A DNA stretch of 64,000 nt from Micromonospora sp. NBRC 110009 (lineage in GTDB: Bacteria; Actinomycetota; Actinomycetes; Mycobacteriales; Micromonosporaceae): contig NZ_CP130427.1 of NCBI RefSeq assembly GCF_030518795.1, positions 4,030,001 through 4,094,000 of the forward strand, written 5' to 3'. The position numbers were made by a program, and so were the translations under genes. Position 1 is the stretch's first letter, and each line of letters starts with the position of its first letter. The notes under the pieces were generated by a model. The model searched no databases and was not told the origin of the DNA. It worked only from the letters and a program-made list of their open reading frames with translations. Below are positions 7,181 to 15,735 of this stretch, in pieces.

Positions 7181-10100
7181 CCACGCTCGCCGCGCCGCCC
7201 ACCGGCGGCCGGGAGCGCACCGCATCCTCGACCCGTCCGGCCGGTCCGGTGCCGCCGCCCGGCGGCGCGCCCGGACCGGCCGGGCAGCAGCCGGCCGGCG
7301 CCGGCCCGGCCGCCACGGGGGCGGCCGGACCGGCGGGCGGCACCGGGGACCGGCCGGTCGGCCGGGACGGTACGGCCGGCCGCCATGGCATGCTCGACGG
7401 CGTGACCGTACGCGCCGCCAGCACCGTCCTCGTGGGCCGCCAGGAGGAGCTGACCAGCCTGCGCGGCGCGCTCGGCCGGGCCCGCGCCGGAGAGCCCGCG
7501 ACCGTGCTGGTCGGCGGGGAGGCCGGCGTCGGCAAGACCCGGCTGATCGAGGAGTTCGGCGTGCGGGCCGGCGGTGCCGGGGCGCGGGTGCTGGTCGGCC
7601 AGTGCCTGGAGCTCGGCGAGGCCGGCCTGCCCTTCGCCCCGTTCGCCGCCGCGCTGCGCGAGGTGCTGCGCCGCGACGGGCCGGCCGCCTTCGCCGGGTA
7701 CGAGGCGGAGTTCGCCCGGCTGCTGCCGGAGCTGGCCCGGGTGCCGGCCGGGGTGGCCGCGCCGACCGGCCTGCCCGTCTCGGACACCCCGCGCGGCTAC
7801 CTGTTCGACCTGGTCGCCGACCTGTTCGGACGGATCGCCGAGGAGCGGACGCTGGTGCTGGTGATCGAGGACCTGCACTGGGCCGACCGGTCGACCCGGG
7901 ACCTGATCGGCTTCCTGGTCCGGGCCGCCCGCGCCGCCCGCCTGCTGCTGGTCTGCACGTACCGCACCGACGAGCTGCACCGCGGCCACCCGCTGCGTCC
8001 CTTCCTCGCCGAGTTGGACCGGGCCCGCGGCGTCGACCGGGTCGAGCTGGCCCGGCTGGACCGGGACGGCACTGCCGCCATCCTCGCCGACCTGCTGGGC
8101 GCCGACCCGGCCGCCCGCGCCGTCGACGACGTGCACGGGCGGACCCAGGGAAACCCGTTCTTCATCGAGCAGCTGGCCGCCGCCGGCGACCCGGTGGGCT
8201 GCGCCGCGCTGCCGGAGACCCTGCGCGACCTGCTGCTGGCCCGGGTGGACCGGCTGCCCGAGCCGGCCCAGCGGGTGCTACGGATCGCCGCCGCCGGCGG
8301 CACCCGCTTCGCCCACCAGCTCCTCGCCGAGGTCGCCGGCCTGCCCGAGCCCGAGCTGGAGGACGCGCTGCGGTCCGCCGTGGCCGCCCAGCTCGTGGTG
8401 GCCGACCCCGACGGCGACTACGAGTTCCGGCACGCCCTGGTCCGCGAGGCCGTCCACGACGAGCTGCTCCCCGGCGAGCACGCCCGGTTGCACGCCCGGT
8501 ACGCCGCCGCGATCGAGGTGCAGCCGCACCTGGTGGCCGCCGGTCGCGCCCCGGCCGAGATCGCCCACCATTGGTACGCCGCCCACGACCACCCGCGCGC
8601 CCTGGTCGCCGCCCGGCTCGCCGCCTGCGCCGCGGCCGACCGGTACGCGTACGCCGAGCAGAGCCGGCTGCTGGAGCGGGTCCTCGAACTGTGGGAGCTG
8701 GTGCCCGACGCCGCCGACCGGCTCGGCATGGACCACCTGCGGGTGCTGGAGGAGACCCTGGCCGCGGCGAACACCGCCGGCGACCTCAGCCGGGCGCTCA
8801 CCCTCACCCGGGCCGCGCTGGCCGAGGTCGACACCGATACCGAGCCGCTGCGCGCCGCCCGCCTGTTGGACCAGCGAGGCCGGCTGCTGGCCCTGCTCGG
8901 CAAGAGCGACGGTGCGGCCGAGCTGGGTGAGGCGTACCGGCTGGCGGCCGGGGTGCCGGATGGGGCGGAGCGTGTGGGCCTGCTCGCCGACATCGCGGCA
9001 CACCTGATGAAGGTCGATCCGAAACAGGCCGCCTCGGTGGCGGGCGAGGCGATGGCCGGCGCCGAGGCGCTCGGCGCAGACCTGGCTCTGCTGCCCACCC
9101 GGATCGCCATGCTCCGCCGCACCGACCAGACGCCCGACCTCGGGCTGGCCGAGCTGCGCCGGGTGGAGGCCCGGGCTCGGGCCACCGACAACGCGCCGGC
9201 GCTGGTCAGCGCCCTGGTCTACCTCTCCGACGTGCTGTACGAGCTGGGCAGCTACCAGGAGTCGGCCGAGGCGGCCGCTGCCGGGGTGGCCGAGGCGCGC
9301 CGGGTCGGGATCAGCCGCTCGATCGGGGCGTACCTGCTGTCCAACCGGGCCGAGGCGCTGATCGCGCTGGGCCGCTGGGACGAGGCCGACGCGGCCTGCG
9401 CCGAGGCGGCCCGGATCGACCCGCCCGGCGTCTCCGGGCTGCACTGGCTCCAGCTCCGGGCCGGGCTGCGGCTGGCCCGCGCGCACCCCGCCGCCGACGA
9501 GCTGGTCGGTCGGGCGCTGGCCTTCCTGGCCCGGCCGTACCTCTGGCCGAACCACCGGCTGCCCCTGCACGAGCTGCGCATCGAGGCCGCCCTCGCGGCC
9601 GACGACAAGGTGGAGGCGGTACGCGCGGCCCGCGCCGCCCTGGCCGACGAGCGCCTGGTCGACCTGCCCCGCGAAGGGTGGCCGGTGCTCAGCGCCGCCG
9701 CGCGGACCGCCGCGCTGGTCGGCGACGCCGACCTGGCCGGCGAGGTGTCCACGGTGGCCGCCGCCCTGCCCGCCCGCTACCCGGCCGAAGAGGCGCACGC
9801 CGCCCAGGTCACCGCGATCCTCGCCCGCGCCGACGCGGCCCTGCCGGGCTGGCGGGCGGCGGTCGCGGCGTGGCGGGCGACCGGGCAGTCGTTCCCGCTG
9901 GGCCGGGCGCTGCTCGGGCTGGCCGAGGCGGCCGCCGCGGCCGGCTCGCGGGACGACGTGGCCGCCGCGGTACGGGAGGCCGGCGACATCGCCGCCCGCC
10001 TCGGCGCCACGCCCCTCGGTGAGCAGGCCGCCGTGCTGGCCCGCCGGGTCGGGCTGCGCGGTGGTGGGCGTCCCGGGCCGGACCTGCTGACCAGCCGGGA

Positions 10101-10314
10101 GCAGGAGGTGCTGCGGCTGGTCGCCGAGGGGCACAGCAACAGCCGGATCGCCGAGCAGCTCTTCATCTCGCCGAAGACGGCCAGCGTGCACGTGTCCCGG
10201 ATCATCGCGAAGCTGGACGTCAGCAACCGGGTGGAGGCGGCGGCGCTCGCGCATCGCCTCGGCCTGCTCGGCGCGACCGCGCCCGACCCGCGCCGGCCCA
10301 GCGCCGCCTCCTGA
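7177..10314 (+). CDS. Large ATP-binding LuxR-family transcriptional regulator (LAL)
   Basis: The protein has 1,045 residues. A low-complexity Gly/Ala/Pro N-terminus (about 75 residues) precedes an AAA/STAND ATPase module with Walker A GGEAGVGKTRL (near residue 114), Walker B LVIEDLHWADR and the GNPFFIEQL sensor region. A long TPR-like helical middle follows, then a C-terminal LuxR HTH from LTSREQEVLRLVAEGHSN to VHVSRIIAKLDV (about residues 969-1030). LAL proteins are ATP-dependent activators, MalT-like, whose inducers bind the helical region. The start is uncertain: GTG at 7177 fits the GTGA overlap with the small upstream gene, but ATG at 7390 would remove the low-complexity head. The target is unknown; the lipoprotein gene follows 147 bases later. 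Confidence 0.88.
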   Translation: MTTLAAPPTGGRERTASSTRPAGPVPPPGGAPGPAGQQPAGAGPAATGAAGPAGGTGDRPVGRDGTAGRHGMLDGVTVRAASTVLVGRQEELTSLRGALGRARAGEPATVLVGGEAGVGKTRLIEEFGVRAGGAGARVLVGQCLELGEAGLPFAPFAAALREVLRRDGPAAFAGYEAEFARLLPELARVPAGVAAPTGLPVSDTPRGYLFDLVADLFGRIAEERTLVLVIEDLHWADRSTRDLIGFLVRAARAARLLLVCTYRTDELHRGHPLRPFLAELDRARGVDRVELARLDRDGTAAILADLLGADPAARAVDDVHGRTQGNPFFIEQLAAAGDPVGCAALPETLRDLLLARVDRLPEPAQRVLRIAAAGGTRFAHQLLAEVAGLPEPELEDALRSAVAAQLVVADPDGDYEFRHALVREAVHDELLPGEHARLHARYAAAIEVQPHLVAAGRAPAEIAHHWYAAHDHPRALVAARLAACAAADRYAYAEQSRLLERVLELWELVPDAADRLGMDHLRVLEETLAAANTAGDLSRALTLTRAALAEVDTDTEPLRAARLLDQRGRLLALLGKSDGAAELGEAYRLAAGVPDGAERVGLLADIAAHLMKVDPKQAASVAGEAMAGAEALGADLALLPTRIAMLRRTDQTPDLGLAELRRVEARARATDNAPALVSALVYLSDVLYELGSYQESAEAAAAGVAEARRVGISRSIGAYLLSNRAEALIALGRWDEADAACAEAARIDPPGVSGLHWLQLRAGLRLARAHPAADELVGRALAFLARPYLWPNHRLPLHELRIEAALAADDKVEAVRAARAALADERLVDLPREGWPVLSAAARTAALVGDADLAGEVSTVAAALPARYPAEEAHAAQVTAILARADAALPGWRAAVAAWRATGQSFPLGRALLGLAEAAAAAGSRDDVAAAVREAGDIAARLGATPLGEQAAVLARRVGLRGGGRPGPDLLTSREQEVLRLVAEGHSNSRIAEQLFISPKTASVHVSRIIAKLDVSNRVEAAALAHRLGLLGATAPDPRRPSAAS

Positions 10315-10461
10315 CCGTCGCCGCGTCCGGTCCGGGCGGTGATCTCAGGACGCGCGCCCGCTGCCTCCTACGGTCCACAGGGGAGGGGCGTCCGACGGCG
10401 GCCGAGTTCGCTATCGTGCCTTCGTCCCGGCCTCCGGCCGGCCAGCACGGGGGAACGCATC

Positions 10462-11229
10462 ATGAAGCACCGCACCACTCTGCTCATGTCGGGTCTGGCG
10501 GGCATCCTGCTCCTCACGGTCGGCTGCACCACGCCCGCGGAGCCCACCCGGGCCGAGACGGTTCAGGCCAGCACCGCCGCGCCGTCCCCGACGCCCGACA
10601 CCCGTGCCGAGTTGGTGGCGGCGTTGCAGCGGTCACAGGGCGTCGCCCACCGGTACGCGGTGCGCGGTGACCTGCCGGAGGGGGAGAACGTCAACGGCTC
10701 CGGCTCCTTCGACCCGAAGGCGCGGCGGTTCCGGGCGACGATCGCGGTGAGCGGCGGGAAGTACCCGTCGGCGGGGAGCCGGATCGTGATCGGCAGCGAC
10801 AGCTATGTGCGGCCGTCCGACGACAAGGACTGGGTGCACGTCGACCTGAAGCGGGTGAGGCGGGACGATCCGTTCCTGCGGTTCGACTGGGTCGACCCGA
10901 CAGGCCTGAAGGCGTTCACCGCGTCGATCACCTCGGCGTACCGCTCCGGCCCGCACGCGTACACCGGCCGCTTCGATCCGGCCGGCAAAGACGTCACGTC
11001 GTTCCTGCCGGTCGGCGCACCGAGCATCGTCTCGCCCGGCATGCCCCTGTCGCCCTTCACGATCACGACCGACGAACAGGGCTGGGTCACCTCGATCAAG
11101 GTGGAGCTGACGCCCAGCAAGGGCCCGAAGCTGACGATGACCACCACGATGAGTGGTCATGGGAAACCGCTGAAGATCAAGGCCCCGGTGAGCGCCGGGG
11201 AAGCGGCCGACTTCTACTACGCCAAGTGA
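10462..11229 (+). CDS. Secreted lipoprotein, LppX/LprG-like
   Basis: The protein has 255 residues. It has a signal peptide with basic start MKHRTT, a hydrophobic core and lipobox LLTVGC (Cys about residue 23), then a Thr/Ser/Pro-rich tether. The mature part reads as a beta-rich domain with SYVRPSDDKDWVHVDL, PGMPLSPFTITTDEQGWVTSIKVEL and a final strand near LTMTTTMSGHGKPL. This layout recalls the LppX/LprAFG lipoprotein fold that shuttles lipids, but the match is from pattern memory only. It is the only gene after the LAL regulator on this strand and could be its target. Confidence 0.7.
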   Translation: MKHRTTLLMSGLAGILLLTVGCTTPAEPTRAETVQASTAAPSPTPDTRAELVAALQRSQGVAHRYAVRGDLPEGENVNGSGSFDPKARRFRATIAVSGGKYPSAGSRIVIGSDSYVRPSDDKDWVHVDLKRVRRDDPFLRFDWVDPTGLKAFTASITSAYRSGPHAYTGRFDPAGKDVTSFLPVGAPSIVSPGMPLSPFTITTDEQGWVTSIKVELTPSKGPKLTMTTTMSGHGKPLKIKAPVSAGEAADFYYAK

Positions 11230-11283
11230 CGCCCCCGGCCGGGTCGCTTGCCGGGCAGGGTCACGGAGGTGCTGAAGTGCCCG

Positions 11284-12924
11284 TCACGGGCGGGGGAGGT
11301 AGACCCGCCAGCCCGCGACGGTGACCACGTCGAGCGCGCCCGGGGCGGGGCCGACCCGCTGGTCCAGCCGGGCGGCCAGCGGCGAGCCGACCGGCGCGAC
11401 CCAGGCCGCACCGGGATCGGCCGCCGCCGCGCGCCGGTACGCGGGCCAGCGGTCGAAGCCGGGGCGCAGCTCGTCGTCGACCACCGCGCAGACCACGTCC
11501 TCGTCTGTGGCGAAGGTGAGCCGGTTGCAGGTCCAGTAGCCGCCGCGCACGTGCCGTACGCCCAGCGCGCCGAGGGTGTCGACGAGCGCGCGGTGCCGGT
11601 CGGCCTCGGCATGGCTGGCCGGCGCCGTGGCGACCGCCCGGGCGGTGGCGACCCCCGCCGTGGCGAGGATCGCGGTCAGCACGGCGACCGCCGCCAGACC
11701 GACTTTCGGGCTCCGATCGACGCGCCGCGCGGCCTGCCACAGTGGCCAGAGCAGGGCGGGGGTGGCGACCGCCAGGCAGGACAGGTAGCGGGCGCTCTCC
11801 ACCGGGGTCCGCCCGGCCGCGCTGCTCACCGTGTACGCGGCCAGCACCGCCGCCGCCCCGCCCAGCAGCGCCAGCCGCACCGCCGCCGACACCCGCCGCC
11901 CCTCCTTGCCGCCGAGATCGTCGCCGGAAACTGGACGGCTCCCCGCGAACGACGACGGTCGGAGAGCGCGCCCGGCGGTGACCACCGCGAGCAGCAGCGC
12001 GAGAGGGAACGCCACCGCCCACCAGAGCTGCCCGCCGGCGCAGTGGCTCGGCGAACAGAAACCCATGCCCAGCGGCGGTCCGAGCACCAGGCCCCCGTAC
12101 AGCCGCTCACCCCAGCTCGCCGCCCCGTCGGCGCCGCCGGCGGCCAGGACCGCGGTGAGCGGGTTGCGCCCGTGCCGGAGGCTGTCCAGCAGCATCGGCG
12201 CCGCCCCCAGCAGCAGCGCGCCCGCCGCCACCAGGCCGGAACGGCCGGCCAGCTCCCGCCGCCGCCAGGCCACCAGCACCGCGCCGGTCCCGAGGACGTA
12301 CGGCAGCACCAGCGGGTCGACCCAGAGCATCAGCCCGGAGATCAGCCCCCAGGCCGCCCAGCGGGGCAGCCGCGCCCCCGACCCGCCGGCGCACAGCCCG
12401 ACGGTGAGCAGGGCGAGCGCCACCCCGGCCGGGTTCAGCTCGGGGTAGCCGCCTCCGGCGATGAGCTGGTTCTTGACCACCCGGTCCGAGCCGAGCGCCA
12501 GGAAGCCGACGACCAGCAGGGCGTACCAGGGATCTCCGCCGAGCCGGCGGGTGAGCCGCCAGGACAGGGCGAGGAAGGCCGCGTAGAGCGCGAGGGTGGG
12601 CAGCCGTAGCGCCAGCACCGACGGGCCGGTGAGCGCGACCAGCGGCGCGGCCAGGTACGCCTCCAGTGTCCCCATGTACGCCTGGCCGTAGAACCAGACC
12701 GGGAAGTCCTCGCCGCGGGCGATGTGCAGGGCGGCCAGCCCCATGGTCGCCTCGTCGCTGTTGGTCGGCGGGGCGTCGGCGAGCAGCAGCGCCAGCCGGT
12801 ACCCGACCCCGGCCACCCCGACCAGCAGGGCGAGCAGCGTGGGCAGCCGGGTACGCCAGGGCGTACGCGGGCGGCGAACCTCGCGTGGCTCGTGGCGTAC
12901 CCCGGCGGTCATCCCTGCGATCAT
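11284..12924 (-). CDS. Polytopic membrane glycosyltransferase, GT39/ArnT-like
   Basis: The protein has about 546 residues with ten or more membrane segments. After the first segment comes TNSDEATMGLAALHIARGED and FPVWFYGQAYMGTLEAY, the acidic loop typical of GT-C enzymes using polyprenyl-phosphate sugars (the DE pair is the candidate catalytic site). A C-terminal extracytoplasmic part holds VRHVRGGYWTCNRLTFATDEDVVC with two Cys. The start could be ATG at 12924 or 12912. It follows lipA by 49 bases on the same strand and may be read from the same message, though the functions look unrelated. Sugar and acceptor are unknown. Confidence 0.75.
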   Translation of the reverse strand: MIAGMTAGVRHEPREVRRPRTPWRTRLPTLLALLVGVAGVGYRLALLLADAPPTNSDEATMGLAALHIARGEDFPVWFYGQAYMGTLEAYLAAPLVALTGPSVLALRLPTLALYAAFLALSWRLTRRLGGDPWYALLVVGFLALGSDRVVKNQLIAGGGYPELNPAGVALALLTVGLCAGGSGARLPRWAAWGLISGLMLWVDPLVLPYVLGTGAVLVAWRRRELAGRSGLVAAGALLLGAAPMLLDSLRHGRNPLTAVLAAGGADGAASWGERLYGGLVLGPPLGMGFCSPSHCAGGQLWWAVAFPLALLLAVVTAGRALRPSSFAGSRPVSGDDLGGKEGRRVSAAVRLALLGGAAAVLAAYTVSSAAGRTPVESARYLSCLAVATPALLWPLWQAARRVDRSPKVGLAAVAVLTAILATAGVATARAVATAPASHAEADRHRALVDTLGALGVRHVRGGYWTCNRLTFATDEDVVCAVVDDELRPGFDRWPAYRRAAAADPGAAWVAPVGSPLAARLDQRVGPAPGALDVVTVAGWRVYLPRP

Positions 12925-12973
12925 GGCATCCGGGCGGTGGCCGGCGACGGGTGACGCGGCAGATGGCCCGGCC

Positions 12974-13963
12974 TCAGCCGGCGGCGGTGACCTCTTCGCG
13001 GGCGGCGAGGGCCTGCTGGTAGAGCCGGCCGGCCCGGTAGGACGAGCGGACCAGTGGGCCGCTCATCACGCCGGCGAAGCCGATCTCCTCGGCCTCCTCG
13101 CGCAGCTCGACGAACTCCTCCGGCTTGACCCAGCGGGTGACCGGGTGGTGCCGGGGGGAGGGGCGCAGGTACTGCGTGATGGTGATCAGCTCGCAGCCGG
13201 CCTCGTGCAGGTCGCGCAGCGCCTGGGAGACCTCGGCCCGCTCCTCGCCCATGCCGAGGATCAGGTTGCTCTTGGTGACCAGGCCGGCGGCGCGGGCCTG
13301 GCGGATCACGTCGAGGGAGCGCTCGTAGCGGAACGCCGGGCGGATCCGCTTGAAGATCCGCGGCACGGTCTCCACGTTGTGCGCCAGCACCTCGGGGCGG
13401 GCGCCGAAGACCTCGGCGAGCTGCTCCGGGACGGCGTTGAAGTCGGGGATCAGCAGCTCGACGCCGCAGCCGGACTGCAGGGCGTGGATCTGCCGGACCG
13501 TCTCGGCGTAGAGCCAGGCGCCGCCGTCGGGCAGGTCGTCGCGGGCGACGCCGGTGATGGTGGCGTAGCGCAGGCCCATCGCGGCGACGGACTCGGCGAC
13601 CCGGCGGGGCTCGTCGGCGTCGAACTCGGCCGGCTTGCCGGTGTCGATCTGGCAGAAGTCGCAGCGCCGGGTGCACTGGTCGCCACCGATGAGGAAGGTG
13701 GCCTCCCGGTCCTCCCAGCACTCGTAGATGTTGGGACAGCCGGCCTCCTGGCAGACCGTGTGCAGCCCTTCGCGCGAGACCAGCCCGCGCAGTTGGGTGT
13801 ACTCCGGCCCCATCTTGGCCTTGACCTTGATCCACGGCGGCTTGCGCTCGATCGGCGTCTCGGCGTTGCGCGCCTCGATCCGCAGCATCCGTCGCCCCTC
13901 GGGGGCGACGGTTGCGGTGCGCGCGGCCGGCTCGGTCCTCGGCGCGGAGTGCTCGATCGTCAC
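12974..13963 (-). CDS. lipA: Lipoyl synthase
   Basis: The protein has 329 residues from GTG at 13963. It is a radical SAM enzyme that inserts two sulfurs into protein-bound octanoyl groups. Both iron-sulfur sites are visible: the auxiliary cluster motif CQEAGCPNIYEC (C-x4-C-x5-C) and the radical SAM motif CTRRCDFC (C-x3-C-x2-C). The conserved RSSY near the C-terminus supplies the serine ligand of the auxiliary cluster. It acts with LipB, encoded at about 18 kb, and its products are used by the E2 protein encoded at 32 kb and by the glycine cleavage system. It is divergent from the T-box-controlled AspRS gene. Confidence 0.97.
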   Translation of the reverse strand: MTIEHSAPRTEPAARTATVAPEGRRMLRIEARNAETPIERKPPWIKVKAKMGPEYTQLRGLVSREGLHTVCQEAGCPNIYECWEDREATFLIGGDQCTRRCDFCQIDTGKPAEFDADEPRRVAESVAAMGLRYATITGVARDDLPDGGAWLYAETVRQIHALQSGCGVELLIPDFNAVPEQLAEVFGARPEVLAHNVETVPRIFKRIRPAFRYERSLDVIRQARAAGLVTKSNLILGMGEERAEVSQALRDLHEAGCELITITQYLRPSPRHHPVTRWVKPEEFVELREEAEEIGFAGVMSGPLVRSSYRAGRLYQQALAAREEVTAAG

Positions 13964-14088
13964 AAGGCCGAGCGTACGCCGGTCGGTGGCCGTCGATGGA
14001 CCTCGGGCGACCGCCGTCACGCCGCAGACGTTGTGACACCGGACACCAGAGCCGAAAAATGGGCGTCACACGGGCCGGGGTGGGGTGC

Positions 14089-14370
14089 TAGCGTGCCGGG
14101 CAGAGCTGCGACGGAGCCGAGTAGCGCGCCGACCCGCCAGCGCAGAGAGCCGCCGGTTGCTGGAAGGCGGTCTGGCGCCGGCGCGCGAAGACCCTCCTGA
14201 GCTGCGGGAAGAACAGCGTTTCGGCGCCCAGTAGACCCCGCCGGCTGGCCCCCGTCACGGGCGACGAACGAGGCTCCCGCTCCGGCGGGAGCGAAGGTGT
14301 GGTGGCACCGCGAGGATCCCGCTCGCCCACACCTCCCGGGGATCGCGTTGCGATTGATCGAGGAGGTAAC
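14089..14370 (+). promoter_or_regulatory. T-box riboswitch leader, predicted Asp (GAC) specifier, translational type
   Basis: A -10-like TAGCGT (14089-14094) puts the transcript start near 14101. Stem I shows AGTA (14120-14123) and GAA (14187-14189) facing each other, closed above by a perfect 7-bp stem (14124-14130 with 14180-14186); the codon right after GAA is GAC (14190-14192), aspartate. The distal stem I has AGAGAGC (14144-14150) and GCTGGAA. A perfect 8-bp hairpin (stem III) precedes the T-box core GGTGGCACCGCGAG (14301-14314), which would contact the tRNA acceptor end. ACCTCC at 14331-14336 can pair with the ribosome site AGGAGGT (14361-14367) or, alternatively, be held by AGGTGTGG (14295-14302), so control is probably of translation. 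Confidence 0.85.
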
Positions 14371-14374
14371 CGCC

Positions 14375-15661
14375 GTGCAACGCATCCTTTCCACCCAGCT
14401 CCGTTCCCATGTCGGCGCGTCCGTCCGGATCGCCGGCTGGGTGCACCGCCGCCGGCTGCTCAAGTCGGTGGCCTTCCTGATCGTCCGGGACGCCGCCGGC
14501 CTGGCCCAGGTGGTGGTCACCGACCCCGCCACGCGCGCGGCCGTGGAGTCGCTGCCGGAGGAGACCGTGGTCGAGGTCGTCGGCACGGTGGTGGCGAACG
14601 CCACCGCGCCCGCCGGGGTCGAGCTGACCGGCCCGACGGTACGTCCGCTCGGCCCGCCCGCCGTCCCGCCGCCGTTCGACCTGTACCGGCCGGCGCTCAC
14701 CGCCAGCCTGCCCACCCAGCTCGACCACGCCCCGACGGCGCTGCGCCATCCGACCCGCTCGGCGGCGCTGCGGATCTCGGCGGCGGCGGTGGCGGGCTTC
14801 CGGGCCGCCCTGGACGCCGGCGGGTTCGTGGAGATCCACACCCCGAAGGTGGTCGCCTCGTCGACCGAGAGCGGGGCGAACGTCTTCGCGCTCGACTGGT
14901 TCGGCCGGCCCGCCTACCTGGCCCAGTCGCCGCAGTTCTACAAGCAGCTCATGGTCGGTGTCTTCGAGCGGGTGTACGAGGTCGGGCCGGTGTTCCGGGC
15001 CGAGCCGCACGACACGGTCCGGCACCTGGCCCAGTACACCTCGCTCGACGCCGAGCTGGGCTTCGTCGCCGACCACCGGGACGTGATGGCCGTGCTGCGG
15101 GAGACCCTGGCCGGGATGCTGGGGCAGGTGGCCGACCGGGCGGCCGGTGCCGTGGCCACCCTGGGACTGGAGCTGCCGGAGGTGCCGGCCGAGATCCCGG
15201 CGGTGCACTTCACCGAGGCGCTGAAGATCGCCGGGGCGCCGGCCGACGAGCCGGACCTTGCCCCCGCGCACGAGCGGGCGCTGGGTGAGTGGGCCCGCCG
15301 CGAGCACGGCAGCGACTTCCTCTTCGTCACCGGGTACCCGATGGCGAAGCGGCCCTTCTACACCCACCCGGACCCGGCCCGGCCGGCCTACTCCAACGGC
15401 TTCGACCTGCTGTTCCGGGGCCTGGAACTGGTCACCGGCGGGCAGCGGCTGCACCGGTACGAGGACTACCTGGCCGCCCTCGCCGCGCGCGGCGAGCCGG
15501 TCGAGCCGTACGCCGGCTACGTGGACGCGTTCCGGCACGGGATGCCGCCGCACGGCGGCTTCGCGATCGGGCTGGAGCGTTTCGTCGCCCGGCTCACCGG
15601 CGCGGCCAACGTCCGGGAGGTGACCGCCTTCCCGCGCGACCTGCACCGCCTCACGCCGTGA
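14375..15661 (+). CDS. aspS: Archaeal-type aspartyl-tRNA synthetase, predicted non-discriminating
   Basis: The protein has 428 residues from GTG at 14375, behind aggaggt. The N-terminal OB-fold anticodon domain is followed by a class II catalytic core: HTPKVV, AQSPQFYKQ (the aspartate-enzyme form), motif 2 FRAEPHDTVRHLAQYTSLDAE and motif 3 GLERFVARLTG. It is the short archaeal/AspRS2 type without the bacterial insertion. The two residues that separate tRNA-Asp-specific from non-discriminating archaeal enzymes (Trp26/Lys85 in Thermococcus) are here His24 (GWVH) and Pro79, the non-discriminating pair. It should therefore charge tRNA-Asp and also make Asp-tRNA-Asn for GatCAB. A T-box leader controls it. 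Confidence 0.9.
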   Translation: MQRILSTQLRSHVGASVRIAGWVHRRRLLKSVAFLIVRDAAGLAQVVVTDPATRAAVESLPEETVVEVVGTVVANATAPAGVELTGPTVRPLGPPAVPPPFDLYRPALTASLPTQLDHAPTALRHPTRSAALRISAAAVAGFRAALDAGGFVEIHTPKVVASSTESGANVFALDWFGRPAYLAQSPQFYKQLMVGVFERVYEVGPVFRAEPHDTVRHLAQYTSLDAELGFVADHRDVMAVLRETLAGMLGQVADRAAGAVATLGLELPEVPAEIPAVHFTEALKIAGAPADEPDLAPAHERALGEWARREHGSDFLFVTGYPMAKRPFYTHPDPARPAYSNGFDLLFRGLELVTGGQRLHRYEDYLAALAARGEPVEPYAGYVDAFRHGMPPHGGFAIGLERFVARLTGAANVREVTAFPRDLHRLTP

Positions 15662-15664
15662 GGA

Positions 15665-15713
15665 AAGGAGGGGCCCTTGTTAACAGACGGGCGTTAACCG
15701 GGGGCCCCTCCTT
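15665..15713. repeat. Palindromic GGGGCCC/GTTAAC repeat element
   Basis: Perfect 12-bp outer arms AAGGAGGGGCCC (15665-15676) and its complement (15702-15713) enclose a second pair of GTTAAC arms (15679-15684 and 15693-15698). The element starts 3 bases after the AspRS stop, so it can act as that gene's terminator. A related copy lies at about 28.3 kb. From memory, such elements are abundant in Micromonospora genomes. Confidence 0.7.
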
Positions 15714-15735
15714 CCAAGCCGGTATAAGGAGGGGC

